The notes under the pieces: model-generated
Database searches by the model: none
Seen by the model: only the letters and a program-made list of their open reading frames with translations
Told to the model about the DNA's origin: nothing
Origin: Fimbriimonas ginsengisoli
GTDB lineage: Bacteria; Armatimonadota; Fimbriimonadia; Fimbriimonadales; Fimbriimonadaceae
Assembly: GCA_016179045.1 (NCBI GenBank)
Contig: JACOSL010000003.1
Span: forward strand, 1 to 64,000
Length of the DNA: 64,000 nt
Direction of reading: 5' to 3'
Position numbers and translations under genes: made by a program
Part shown: one piece after another, positions 1 through 8,423 of the stretch
Numbering within the stretch: position 1 is the first letter of the stretch
Layout of the letters: each line of letters starts with the position of its first letter

Positions 1-679
1 GACCTTCTATCATCGTCCGGTCCGCATTGGTCTTCTCTCGATAACCCTCCTCCACTCTCGTGACGAGCCTTGGCTTAAACGGCAGGAGCAAGGTGCCATG
101 CAACGTCCGCTCCCGCCCGGCGATGCGGGCGCCCACCGCCACCGGCGCCTTTATGATGATGCCGTCCTCGATCGACTTGATGCGCAACTCGGGCAGCGGC
201 GTGCCGTCCAACCGCACGTTCAGGTCGGCTTCAAGCTTTGCCTGGAGTGTGGGGTCTCCTCCGAGCGCCTTGTTCAGGTCCGCCGCCGTCCAATACACCC
301 GCTCCGGCGGGAGAAGGTCTTCGCTGCGCTCGTTTACGATCATCAGCAAGCGGCCAAGGGTCTCCTCGTCCCCTTGAAGCGACTTTAACAGCTCGTGGAT
401 CGGCACTCGCCTCTTGACCAAGCTCGTTTCCGAGCCCACCGCATCGATGCCCTTCTCCGCGCCCGACTGCAGTTCGACCAGTTGGGCGGCGTGGTTTGCA
501 ACTATGATCTTGAAACGGGGCCCAAGGCTGACGCCGACGAGGTTCACCCGCCCAGGCTTGATTTCCGGAAAGTGAAGCTGGCCGACGCGGTAGTCGGAGT
601 ACACCCGCATGCCGACCACCGCGACCGCGACGACGAGGCCGAAGGCAATCGCGATCTTGGTCGAACTGCGAAGTCTCAT
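1..679 (-). CDS. membrane-anchored hypothetical protein, partial (runs off left edge)
   Basis: The reverse strand reads open from an ATG at 679 to the window edge for 226 codons, so this is the N-terminal part of a longer protein. Residues about 7-26 form one hydrophobic segment after a basic MRLRSSTK start: a signal anchor or signal peptide. The remainder is hydrophilic with mixed charge and no motif I recognise. The nearest upstream ATG is followed by a stop after two codons, so 679 is the first usable start; no convincing Shine-Dalgarno is seen. It lies downstream of der on the same strand with a 70-bp gap. A role cannot be assigned; an envelope location is inferred from the hydrophobic N-terminus. 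Confidence 0.7.
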   Translation of the reverse strand, partial: MRLRSSTKIAIAFGLVVAVAVVGMRVYSDYRVGQLHFPEIKPGRVNLVGVSLGPRFKIIVANHAAQLVELQSGAEKGIDAVGSETSLVKRRVPIHELLKSLQGDEETLGRLLMIVNERSEDLLPPERVYWTAADLNKALGGDPTLQAKLEADLNVRLDGTPLPELRIKSIEDGIIIKAPVAVGARIAGRERTLHGTLLLPFKPRLVTRVEEGYREKTNADRTMIEG

Positions 680-749
680 CCGTTAATGCATCAACACGGG
701 AGGCGAGCCGAAGGTTCTTTGGCGGGCCGGACTGATTGTACACGCGGGC

Positions 750-2093
750 CTACCGTGCGCCGTGGCTGGCCCGCAGCAGGATGCGGATCGGAGTGCCCGC
801 CATCGGGTATGAGGCGCGAATCTGGTTCAGCAGGTAATTCTGATAGCTGAAGTGCACGAGATCTGGGTCGTTGCAGAACATGGCGAACGTTGGCGGCCGT
901 GTGCTCACCTGGGTCGCATAGTAAATCTTCAGCATCCTGCCCTTGCGCGAATACGGGCGCCGGAACACGGCATCGCCGATCAGGCGATTCACCTGGCCGG
1001 TCGAAAGACGGAAGCTGTGGTTTTCAACGGCGGAGAGTACGAGGTTGAGGGCGGGCTCGAGGCCGAAGCCTTCGGTGGCGGAGGTGAAGCAGATCGGCGC
1101 GTAGCCGATTTCGGGCAGCTCATCCCGGATTATCCGCTCGAAGTCGCGCTTAAGGGGCGTGCGCTTACGCATCATGTCGTCGGGCTCTTTGCGGTCCCAC
1201 TTGTTCACCGCCAGCACGCACGCCTTGCCCGCATCGTGCGCCAGCTTGGCCACCCGCTTATCGCCGTCGGTCAGGCCCTCGACCCCATCGACGACCACGA
1301 GCCCGCAGTCGGCGCGGTCGATCGCCTTCTGTGCGCGATCGACCATGTAGTATTCGATCGAGCCTTGAATCTTGCCCTTGCGGCGGATGCCCGCCGTATC
1401 CACGAGGCGGAACTTCTCGCCGCGGTATTCGAGTTGGGTGTCGATCGAATCGCGGGTGGTCCCCGGCAGGTCGGACACGATCACCCGCTTTTCGCCCGCG
1501 AACGCGTTGAGGAGGGACGACTTGCCCACGTTGGGCCGCCCTATGATCGCCAGTTTGACTTCTTCGCGCTCGTCGGCGGCTTCCGTGGCTTCGGGCAGCA
1601 GCTTCGCCACCTCGTCCATCAGGTCCTCGACGCCTCGCCCGCTCAGGCTGGAGACGGGCCAGATCTGGCCGAGGCCGAGGGCGTAGAAGTCGTTCGCCAG
1701 TTGCTCGCGCTGGGCGTTGTCCGCTTTGTTCGGCACGATCAGAACCGGCTTCTTGATGCCGCGCAGATGGTCGGCCAGGTCGCGGTCGTCTGGCGAAAGG
1801 CCGGTGATCGCCTCGGTCAGGAAGAGCACCACGTCCGCCTCTTCGAGCGCGATCTGGGCTTGGACGCGGATTTGTTCGTGGAGGGGATCGGTCTCTTGGA
1901 ACACTATGCCGCCCGTATCGACCACTTGGAACTTCTTGCCGTCCCATTGGGCCTCGGCATAGAGTCGGTCGCGGGTGACTCCCGGCGCGTCGTCGACAAC
2001 AGCCACGCGCTGCCGGATGAGCCGATTGAAAAGCGTGCTCTTGCCGACGTTCGGGCGACCGACGATCACGACGACGGGCAGCTTCGAGCGCAT
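750..2093 (-). CDS. der: ribosome-associated GTPase Der (EngA)
   Basis: Der is a cytoplasmic double GTPase required for late 50S subunit assembly. The 447-residue product has the family layout: a first G domain opening with VVIVGRPNVGKST near residue 10, an acidic linker, a second G domain with IIGRPNVGKSS near residue 180, NKxD motifs in both (NKAD, NKWD), and a C-terminal KH-like domain ending in PIRILLRAS. Length is typical. An ATG at 2144 would add 17 residues, but family members begin a few residues before the first P-loop, so the ATG at 2093 (MRSKLPVVVIVG) is preferred. A TAGGCT box lies 13 nt upstream of it. The PagL-like gene diverges from this start. Confidence 0.97.
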   Translation of the reverse strand: MRSKLPVVVIVGRPNVGKSTLFNRLIRQRVAVVDDAPGVTRDRLYAEAQWDGKKFQVVDTGGIVFQETDPLHEQIRVQAQIALEEADVVLFLTEAITGLSPDDRDLADHLRGIKKPVLIVPNKADNAQREQLANDFYALGLGQIWPVSSLSGRGVEDLMDEVAKLLPEATEAADEREEVKLAIIGRPNVGKSSLLNAFAGEKRVIVSDLPGTTRDSIDTQLEYRGEKFRLVDTAGIRRKGKIQGSIEYYMVDRAQKAIDRADCGLVVVDGVEGLTDGDKRVAKLAHDAGKACVLAVNKWDRKEPDDMMRKRTPLKRDFERIIRDELPEIGYAPICFTSATEGFGLEPALNLVLSAVENHSFRLSTGQVNRLIGDAVFRRPYSRKGRMLKIYYATQVSTRPPTFAMFCNDPDLVHFSYQNYLLNQIRASYPMAGTPIRILLRASHGAR

Positions 2094-2142
2094 GGGGGTT
2101 GCCGTCAGCCTACCCAATGCCTCAGAATCAGGCTTCGACCCC

Positions 2143-2724
2143 ATGGATGGGCTTCTCCCCTTCGTCCGCGCTTCCCGGCTTGGCCTTGGCTTCGTCGTGC
2201 TCGCTGCGTGCCAGTTTGCGGCTGCTCAGCAAGCCGATCTCGCCGCGAAGAGCCATTACGCGGGACTGTTCGCGGGCAGGTCGCAGCTCATCCTCGGCTC
2301 CGAGGACACCCGCGTGGGCGGGGGTTTGTATTATGGCTACGGGCGGCCGGAAAAGCGGCTGCGGTTCGGGCGCATGCGCACCCAGTTGGTATTCGAGGGG
2401 TACGTGCTGCGCACGCATAGTGGTGGCGCGAACGGCGATCCTCCCAACGACGTCGACGCGCTTGGCGGGCTGGCCTACGCCCACTATCGGTGGAAGAGCG
2501 CGTACCTCGACATCGGCATCGGCCTGCAGGCGAGCAACCACGTTAGCACCGACCTGCCCAGCTACGTCAACAGCACGCCGATGGCGGGCGCGGGTGCGGT
2601 GGTGCGTAGCGGGCGCACCGATTGGCTGCTCGGTCTGCGGTTCCTGCACATCTCGAACGCGGGGACGAGACGCAAGAATCCGGGGCAAAACGAGCTGTTC
2701 CTCACGTTCGGGATTCGGTACTGA
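2143..2724 (+). CDS. PagL-like lipid A 3-O-deacylase (acyloxyacyl hydrolase family)
   Basis: PagL enzymes are outer-membrane beta-barrels that remove an ester-linked acyl chain from lipid A. The 193-residue protein has a signal peptide (residues 1-29, ending AAAQQ), then alternating beta-strand patterns. The C-terminal signature is present: HISNAG at 169-174 (His169 and Ser171 matching the catalytic H-x-S-N motif), then NPGQNE at 179-184 and a terminal strand ending in an aromatic residue (FGIRY), as expected for barrel insertion. Glu184 is a candidate third catalytic residue. The start is the ATG inside a CCATGG that faces the upstream der ATG. Its presence implies LPS or a lipid A-like lipid in the outer membrane. 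Confidence 0.8.
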   Translation: MDGLLPFVRASRLGLGFVVLAACQFAAAQQADLAAKSHYAGLFAGRSQLILGSEDTRVGGGLYYGYGRPEKRLRFGRMRTQLVFEGYVLRTHSGGANGDPPNDVDALGGLAYAHYRWKSAYLDIGIGLQASNHVSTDLPSYVNSTPMAGAGAVVRSGRTDWLLGLRFLHISNAGTRRKNPGQNELFLTFGIRY

Positions 2725-2737
2725 GCGACAATCGACG

Positions 2738-2743
2738 TATCAT
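2738..2743 (+). promoter_or_regulatory. -10-like TATCAT box, 6 nt before the GTG at 2750
   Basis: TATCAT is followed by exactly six bases and then the start codon. The same CGTAT(C/G)AT block with the same spacing precedes the next two paralogous genes, so it is conserved within the tandem family. Transcription would begin at or beside the start codon, giving a leaderless mRNA (inference). Confidence 0.55.
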
Positions 2744-2749
2744 GCGGGT

Positions 2750-4006
2750 GTGAAGCGCCGCGGCATGCTTCGGTGGAAGTGGGTCCTGTTGGTGCTCGGC
2801 GCGCTTGTGGGCATCGCCCTCTGCGTGCCCTCGTACATTGGGTTCGTTTACAGGCGCGAAATTCGTCTCGCCCGCGAGGCGGGCATGATCGTCGACGAGA
2901 GCGAGTTCGAGCGTCGATTCGCCGTGCCGGACAGAGAGAATGCGGCCCTGGTCTACGAGCGCGCATCGGCGGAGTTCGAGCGAATCCGCCACGGCCGCGA
3001 TGTTCCAAGGCGGTTCAGCGGCGATTAGCCTAGTTGGCCCTGGGCTGTTGAGGCGGTGCGTACCGAGCGAATACCTTTTCAACCGGCCTATGCGCTCTTT
3101 CGCCAGGCGGCCCAGATGCCCCGTTGCTATTGGAAGGTGGACAGTCCTAACTCGTTCGGAAGGCCCAGGGCGGTGCACATGACGATGAGCTGGGCCACGG
3201 ACACGCTCGTAGAATCGGCATTCGCAGACGCGCTTGACGACGATTTCAAATCTTGCGAGCGAGATCTCCTCACCCTCGTGCGCATGGCCAACCATGAGGA
3301 CGCTCAGCCAGCCATGGAGGCAGGGATTCTAGCTTCCAACCGGAGGCAAATGGTCGCCCTCGCCGCGTGGAAGGTGGTTCGAATCCGCCCGGAGCCCGTG
3401 ACATACAAGATGGCCGAACGTGTGGTTGACGAAATCGGCGCCCCTCGGTCTCCGCAGTACTTGCTGCAAGCGCAGTTTGTTGAAAGCTTGCGTATCCGAG
3501 GGAGCTCAAACGCTCTGGCGTTAAGGGGGGTGCTAGGGAGGACGTTTGTAGACGATGTCGCTTACGACTGGTGGCTCGCCGACCAGCTTCGCCGTGCGAG
3601 GATCGCCTACCAAGCCATGGCTGCAAAGCCGCAGTTCGGCTTGCAAGCAAAGATGCGGCTAGATCAATCGCTTACAGGCGTTGACCCGCAGGACCGAGAG
3701 TGGCTTCGCATCCCGATCTCAACAACCACGCGGCAATTGGCGGTCACCCGGCTCGTGCGCCTCGGCGTGGCGCTTATGCGGGCTCGCGACGCCAATAGCA
3801 AGTTTCCTCGGGCCCTGCCCGATCTTGGGGATCAGACGATCGACCCGTTCACCGACAAGCCCTTTCTTTATGAAAGCACCGGCAACGGGTTCACCGTTTC
3901 TCTTGGCCGGTGGGATGGCAAGCCGCGTTCGCCTTGGCTTGTCTATCCCGCGCGCTCGAGCCCTGTGCCGCCAAATCCCGACGCCCCGAAAAGTCCAGCG
4001 CGCTGA
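2750..4006 (+). pseudogene. first of three tandem membrane-anchored paralogues, interrupted by an in-frame TAG
   Basis: The frame starting at GTG 2750 aligns along its whole length with the two following genes: basic N-terminus, one membrane segment, an REIRLAREAG motif like REVRLAKEEG, NAALVYERA like NAAPLYKRA, and a C-terminal FPRALPDLG..IDPFTDKPFLY block like FPEALPKLG..IDPLTEKPWVY. A single TAG at 3026-3028 interrupts it; the frame continues unshifted and stays homologous on both sides. So this is a nonsense mutation, a sequencing error, or two separate products. A downstream restart at 3056 would lack the membrane anchor. Alignment with the paralogues' upstream block makes GTG 2750 the start rather than ATG 2765. 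The function of the family is unknown. Confidence 0.75.
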
Positions 4007-4066
4007 TTGGGGCAGGGCCCGAAGGGTGTTGGCAAGCCACGGGGCCCACCACCTTCTCACTCGCCG

Positions 4067-4072
4067 TATGAT
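4067..4072 (+). promoter_or_regulatory. -10-like TATGAT box, 6 nt before ATG 4079
   Basis: TATGAT, six bases, ATG. There is no Shine-Dalgarno between box and start, consistent with a leaderless transcript. The arrangement matches those at 2738 and 5408. Confidence 0.55.
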
Positions 4073-4078
4073 GAAGTC

Positions 4079-5386
4079 ATGGCGCGACGCAAATGGCTGT
4101 TCGCCCTCGCGTTGGTCCTCGCGGGAATCGCGGTGCTGGCGCTGGTCCTGTGGAGCGTCTATCGGCGTTCGGACGCGGACGCGCGGGCGCACTTCGAGCG
4201 GGAGGTGCGGCTGGCCAAGGAAGAAGGTCTGCCGACTACACCCGAAGACCTCGCGCGCCTGACCCACGTGCCTGATGGCGAGAACGCCGCGCCGCTCTAC
4301 AAGCGCGCCGTTCAGGAGTTCCTGAAGGTGAACCCGAAGATTCCGGGTTTCAGCCTCGATGTCATCGACCCAGATCGGCCCGCGACCCTGGAGGCCGCCC
4401 GCCTCGAGGTCGCGCCGTATCGAAGAGCTATCGATCAGTTCAGGGCCGCATCGAAGCGACCTGGTTACGATTTCCCCCACGACTGGAACAGAGACCGCTT
4501 CCAGTTCGAAGAGTTCCACCAGTTGGATGCGCCGTGTTTAGCCTTGGCTAAGGCCGCACTTATCGAAGCATTGGACGGCAACTTCGGCTCGGCGCACGAA
4601 GATTTTGCCGCCATAGCCCGCGTGTCGCGCCAGGTCGCGCGGCAGCCGTTCGGGTTTGCAGGGCTCGAAGCGGCGTTGCTGCGGGTCATCCTGTGCGATG
4701 CCGCATGGCGGATCATCCGGATAAGGCCGGAGGAGCCCGCGCTTGCGATGGTGGAGCGCGTGCTCGGGGAACTCGGACCGCCGCCAAGCCTGCGCAACGA
4801 GATTGGAGCGGAGGTAGTGGTGCTCTTGGTGTCGGTGCGCACAAACGAAGCGATCGGCCGACTTGAGGGCACGCCTACGCCCATCGTCGACCTGCCGGTG
4901 TTTCGTTTCGAGGCGTACGCGATGTCGGTCAAGGCGCTACGCGATGAATTCAAGGCCGCGATGCAGGATCCCGAATATGGGCCGCGCGCCCGGCAGCGGT
5001 TCCTGGACGTGGAGAAGGGCGTCGACAGGAGCCTGGACCCGCGATCGAAGCTTGCGACCTTGATGGTCTTTGGCTTCAGCAAGACGATCATGTCCTACAC
5101 CCGAAGCCTCGCGATGGCGCGCGCGGTGACGGTGGGCGTCAGCCTCATGCGCTCTCGGGCTCGGGCCGGTCGATTCCCCGAAGCCCTGCCAAAGCTTGGC
5201 GAGAACGGCATCGACCCGCTAACGGAGAAGCCTTGGGTCTACCGGCGCGAGGGCGACGGATTCCGGCTGGCATCTGCGGCGACATTTCCGGCCGTGGAAA
5301 ACCAGAAGGAACGCCCGCAAGTGGAGATCGTCTTCACCCGCCCGGTTCCGAGCGAGCGCACCTCCGCCCACCAGCTCGGCTTTTAG
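4079..5386 (+). CDS. membrane-anchored hypothetical protein, tandem paralogue 2
   Basis: A 435-residue protein starting MARRKWLF with a membrane segment at about residues 6-24, then a largely helical, extracytoplasmic-looking body. The C-terminal block (FPEALPKLGENGIDPLTEKPWVYRREGDGFRL) resembles the DP..GKP..Y..GDGF pattern common at the C-termini of pseudopilin-like and secreted proteins in Planctomycetota and Armatimonadota; that resemblance is from memory. It is strongly similar to the next gene (same start MARRKW, same RLAKEEGLPT, DGN and RPEEPA segments), so the three genes arose by tandem duplication. I do not recognise an enzymatic motif. ATG 4079 is chosen because it matches the paralogue start and sits 6 nt after the TATGAT box. 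Confidence 0.85.
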   Translation: MARRKWLFALALVLAGIAVLALVLWSVYRRSDADARAHFEREVRLAKEEGLPTTPEDLARLTHVPDGENAAPLYKRAVQEFLKVNPKIPGFSLDVIDPDRPATLEAARLEVAPYRRAIDQFRAASKRPGYDFPHDWNRDRFQFEEFHQLDAPCLALAKAALIEALDGNFGSAHEDFAAIARVSRQVARQPFGFAGLEAALLRVILCDAAWRIIRIRPEEPALAMVERVLGELGPPPSLRNEIGAEVVVLLVSVRTNEAIGRLEGTPTPIVDLPVFRFEAYAMSVKALRDEFKAAMQDPEYGPRARQRFLDVEKGVDRSLDPRSKLATLMVFGFSKTIMSYTRSLAMARAVTVGVSLMRSRARAGRFPEALPKLGENGIDPLTEKPWVYRREGDGFRLASAATFPAVENQKERPQVEIVFTRPVPSERTSAHQLGF

Positions 5387-5407
5387 GGCCGATCTAGCAA
5401 CTCGCCG

Positions 5408-5413
5408 TATCAT
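5408..5413 (+). promoter_or_regulatory. -10-like TATCAT box, 6 nt before ATG 5420
   Basis: TATCAT, six bases, ATG, repeating the arrangement of the two upstream paralogues; no ribosome binding site is visible. Confidence 0.55.
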
Positions 5414-5419
5414 TAAGCC

Positions 5420-6721
5420 ATGGCGCGACGCAAGTGGCTGTTCGCAATCGCGTTGGTGTTCGCAGGCATTGCCATACCGGCGGTTGCCCTCTGGAGCGCC
5501 TATCGTCAGGCGGGCGAGACCGGTCGCCGCCACTACGAAGAGCAGCTTCGCCTAGCAAAGGAGGAGGGTCTGCCTACTTTGCCCTCCGAGCTAGCCCTGC
5601 TGACCCGGACGCCCGAGAACCAGAACGCGGCGCGGCGCTATCGGCAGATTCTCGTGGACTACCAGAAGGTGCTCGACCTCCCTCGCAAGACGCCGTTGCC
5701 CAAAGACCGGTGGCAGCTCGGACGCATCTGGGCGGATCGTCCAGAAACGCTGGTCACGGCTCTGGCGGAGGTCGCTCCCTTCGCAGGCGTTCTCGATGAA
5801 CTCCGGACCGCTTCCAAGCTTTCGGGATGCGATTTCAAGTACGACTTGAGCAAGGGCCTGTCCCTGGATTTCCCCGAGTTTGCCAAGCTCAAGGACCTTT
5901 GCAAGATTCTCTGCCAGTCCGCCGTGCTCGAGGCTCTCGACGGCAACTGGAACGCGGCGACTGACGATCTCCTGGCGGTCGCGAGGATGTCGAAGCACCT
6001 GCGCGATCAGCCGTTCGTGATCGCGGGACTCGTCTCGGTTTCTTTCCGTTCGATGGCGGAATCTGCCGCTTGGCAAATCGCCCAGTCGCGACCCGAAGAG
6101 CCGGCGTTCGTCCTTGCGGACAGGCTGGTCCAAGAACTGGGTCCGCCTCCGAGCCTGCGCCGCGAGATTGGCTCGGATGTGGTCGCCTTGCGTGCCGATG
6201 CGGATGGCGGTCGGCCGCCGCCTCGATTGGAAGACGTACCCGACCCCACGATGGGCATCCCCGCGCTTCGTTACGAGGCTTTCGCTGCGTGCATCGAGTT
6301 GGTCGTGCGCCAACACAAGGCGGCCATGGCCGACCCCGAGTACGGGCCTCAGGCCAAAGCTCGGCTAGAACAGGTGGAAGCGTGGGCGGATGAGAGGAAA
6401 GACCTCGCCCACGTCATCGCCTCGGCGTTTGCAAGCACAACGCCCATGACCATCCATTATTTCAGCGTCAGCGAGGGCAAAGTCCGCGCTTTACGTGCGG
6501 GAGTGGCCCTGCTCCGAGCGAGAGCCCAGGACGGTCGGTTTCCCGACGCTCTGCCCGACATGGGCAAGGACGGCATCGATCCGCTCGCGGACCAGCCTTG
6601 GTTCTATCGCCGCGAAGGCGACGGCTTTCGACTGGAGTCGACCGTAAAGCGAAAGGTGGGCGGCAAGGACGTGCCGGAGGTCTATCTGCTCTTCCCCCGC
6701 CGGGCTCCGAAGGACAAGTGA
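5420..6721 (+). CDS. membrane-anchored hypothetical protein, tandem paralogue 3
   Basis: A 433-residue paralogue of the preceding gene with the same order of blocks: MARRKWLF, membrane segment (about residues 7-24), LRLAKEEGLPTLPSELALLT, a central ALDGNWNAATDDLLAVARMS stretch, RPEEPAFVLADRLVQELGPPPSLRREIG, and C-terminal FPDALPDMGKDGIDPLADQPWFYRREGDGF. Probably anchored in the inner membrane with the body outside. Only 33 bp separate it from paralogue 2, but it carries its own TATCAT box, so it may be transcribed independently. Function unknown. Confidence 0.85.
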   Translation: MARRKWLFAIALVFAGIAIPAVALWSAYRQAGETGRRHYEEQLRLAKEEGLPTLPSELALLTRTPENQNAARRYRQILVDYQKVLDLPRKTPLPKDRWQLGRIWADRPETLVTALAEVAPFAGVLDELRTASKLSGCDFKYDLSKGLSLDFPEFAKLKDLCKILCQSAVLEALDGNWNAATDDLLAVARMSKHLRDQPFVIAGLVSVSFRSMAESAAWQIAQSRPEEPAFVLADRLVQELGPPPSLRREIGSDVVALRADADGGRPPPRLEDVPDPTMGIPALRYEAFAACIELVVRQHKAAMADPEYGPQAKARLEQVEAWADERKDLAHVIASAFASTTPMTIHYFSVSEGKVRALRAGVALLRARAQDGRFPDALPDMGKDGIDPLADQPWFYRREGDGFRLESTVKRKVGGKDVPEVYLLFPRRAPKDK

Positions 6722-6833
6722 ACAAGGCCAGCCGAAGCAACGGCTCCGCGCAAAACATGGGAAAGCCACCCTGTCACCCACGCGCGCCCTGCCAATAATC
6801 CTGGGTACGGCTCCTTGGGGGGAGCAACCGGCC

Positions 6834-7043
6834 ATGCGCATTCTCGACTACGCCACCAACAGGACCCTGAACGACGTCGCCGTCACCCTCACCCAAGAAG
6901 AGGCGGCGGAGCTCATGGCGTATCTCAAGCGCCTAGTCGACAAGCCTCAGATCCACAAGGTGTATCTGAGCGAGGTGACGGGCTTCCGGCTCGAGCAGGA
7001 ACTGACGGTGGCGATCGATACCGCCGTCATCCGCGCGGCGTAG
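6834..7043 (+). CDS. small conserved-looking hypothetical protein
   Basis: A 69-residue acidic protein (MRILDYATNRTL...) with no signal or membrane segment. A purine-rich GGGGGGAG about 9 nt before the ATG is a good Shine-Dalgarno, which supports translation. The middle (LTQEEAAELMAYLKRLV) looks helical and is followed by a beta-like VYLSEVTGFRLEQELTVAI. I do not recognise the family with confidence. It is isolated: paralogue 3 ends 112 bp upstream and a non-coding region follows. Confidence 0.65.
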   Translation: MRILDYATNRTLNDVAVTLTQEEAAELMAYLKRLVDKPQIHKVYLSEVTGFRLEQELTVAIDTAVIRAA

Positions 7044-7439
7044 GCGACCCTGCGCCATTCTGACACCCCTGCGAGCGAACGAGGTTCGCGCCCCGTGCGA
7101 GTCGCTCCGGAAGCATCTCCCCCTTGACGGGGGAGAACGCGTGAGTCCAGTCCTCGGGACTCACGCCAGAGAGGGTGATTTACTGCGAGATTGCCTACAA
7201 CGCAGCAAGGGAATTAGGGATCACCCTCCCCCAACTCCCTCCCCTCAAGGGAGGGGGAAGATTCTCTTTGGCTCGCTCGCGCCCTCCGGGCGCTCGCTCA
7301 CCGTTCTCTTCTGGACGCCTCCATGGCGTCCGGGGACGGACGGCCTCGGTCCAACCGGAATATCCTCCGTAGCGATCAAAGTGTCCGGGACGCCATGCAA
7401 AGCCACGCATAGCCATCGCAGAGCCACGCAGAGCGACCC
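7044..7439. repeat. 396-bp non-coding stretch rich in palindromes
   Basis: No gene is supported here. It contains a 7-bp stem CTCCCCC (7117-7123)/GGGGGAG (7129-7135); a perfect 10-bp stem GCGTGAGTCC (7139-7148)/GGACTCACGC (7157-7166); a distant 9-bp inverted pair GAGGGTGAT (7171-7179)/ATCACCCTC (7220-7228); and a polypyrimidine/polypurine palindrome around 7229-7260. The last part (about 7393-7438) has short AGCCACGCA-type direct repeats. The composite structure looks like an intergenic repetitive element, and the hairpins could also terminate transcription of the flanking convergent genes. Confidence 0.55.
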
Positions 7440-8423
7440 TTACCAGCGGATAAGATTCGCGCCCCAGACGAGGCCGGCCCCAAAGCCCACCGTCATCACC
7501 ACCATCCCCTTCTTCAGCCTCCCCGACTGCACCGCCTCATAAAGCCCGAGCGGGATGGAGCCGCCGCTCGTGTTCCCATAGTTCTGCACGTTCAGGAACA
7601 CTTTCTCGTCGGGCAGGTTGAGGCGCTGCGCCGCCGACGTGATAATCCGCAAATTGGCCTGGTGGGGAACGAACAGGTCGACCTGCGAGGCGTCCATCCC
7701 CGCCAAGTCCAGAACCCGGCAGCAGGCGTCGCCCATCGCCTTCACCGCGAAACGATAAACCTCGGCCCCCGCCATGAAGATGGTCGACCGATAGCCCTGC
7801 GAGGCCGGATCGTGCATCGGATGGCGGGTGCCGCCCGCCTCGACGAAGATGTGCTTGGCGCCGCTGCCGTCCGATAGCAAAACGGTCTTGATCACGCCGC
7901 GGTCGGTGTTCTCCTCCGCCGCAAGCACCACCGCCCCGCCGCCGTCGCCGAAGAGCACGCAGGTCGAGCGGTCGGTGAAATCGACCACCTTGGTGAGGGT
8001 GTCCGCGCCAATCACGAGCACCTTGCGCATCGTGCCCGATTCGATCATCGCGGTGGCGGACGCGAGCGAATAGATGAAGCCCGCGCATGCCGCGCCCACG
8101 TCGTAAGCCCCCGCGTGGCTGGCGCCGATCGCGTCTTGCACCAGGCAAGACACGGACGGGAACGACATGTCGCCGGTGACGGTGCCGCAGATCACCAATT
8201 CAAGCTCGCTTGCCGCAACGCCCGAGTTCTGCAGCGCCTCCTTCGCGGCGGCGGTCGCCAGCATGCTCGTGGTCTCCCCCGGGCCGCTGATGCGGCGCTC
8301 GACGATGCCGGTGCGCTGGCGAATCCACTCGTCGTTGGTGTCGACCATCCGCTCGAGATCGGCGTTCGTGAGCCGCCCTTCGGGCACGGCGTGCCCGATC
8401 CCCTGGATCACTGCCCTAGGCAT
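7440..8423 (-). CDS. fabH: 3-oxoacyl-ACP synthase III (KAS III)
   Basis: FabH starts fatty acid synthesis by condensing an acyl-CoA with malonyl-ACP in the cytoplasm. The 327-residue protein is of normal length and carries the full thiolase-fold triad: Cys113 in GAACAGF, His254 in PHQAN and Asn284 in NYGNTS. The C-terminal GFGAGLVWGANLIRW is typical. The ATG at 8423 overlaps the plsX stop by 8 bp, giving the common order plsX-fabH and implying co-transcription and coupled translation. The acyl primer preference (straight or branched) cannot be read from the sequence. Confidence 0.97.
   Translation of the reverse strand: MPRAVIQGIGHAVPEGRLTNADLERMVDTNDEWIRQRTGIVERRISGPGETTSMLATAAAKEALQNSGVAASELELVICGTVTGDMSFPSVSCLVQDAIGASHAGAYDVGAACAGFIYSLASATAMIESGTMRKVLVIGADTLTKVVDFTDRSTCVLFGDGGGAVVLAAEENTDRGVIKTVLLSDGSGAKHIFVEAGGTRHPMHDPASQGYRSTIFMAGAEVYRFAVKAMGDACCRVLDLAGMDASQVDLFVPHQANLRIITSAAQRLNLPDEKVFLNVQNYGNTSGGSIPLGLYEAVQSGRLKKGMVVMTVGFGAGLVWGANLIRW

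Noticed and set aside
852-2420. 522-codon plus-strand open frame
   Set aside because: Antisense to der and part of the PagL-like gene; composition is the high-GC mirror of der codons and no family is recognisable.
3365-3385. tRNA T-loop-like GGTTCGAATCC
   Set aside because: It lies inside the paralogue reading frame (KVVRIRP) and no acceptor or anticodon arms can be drawn.
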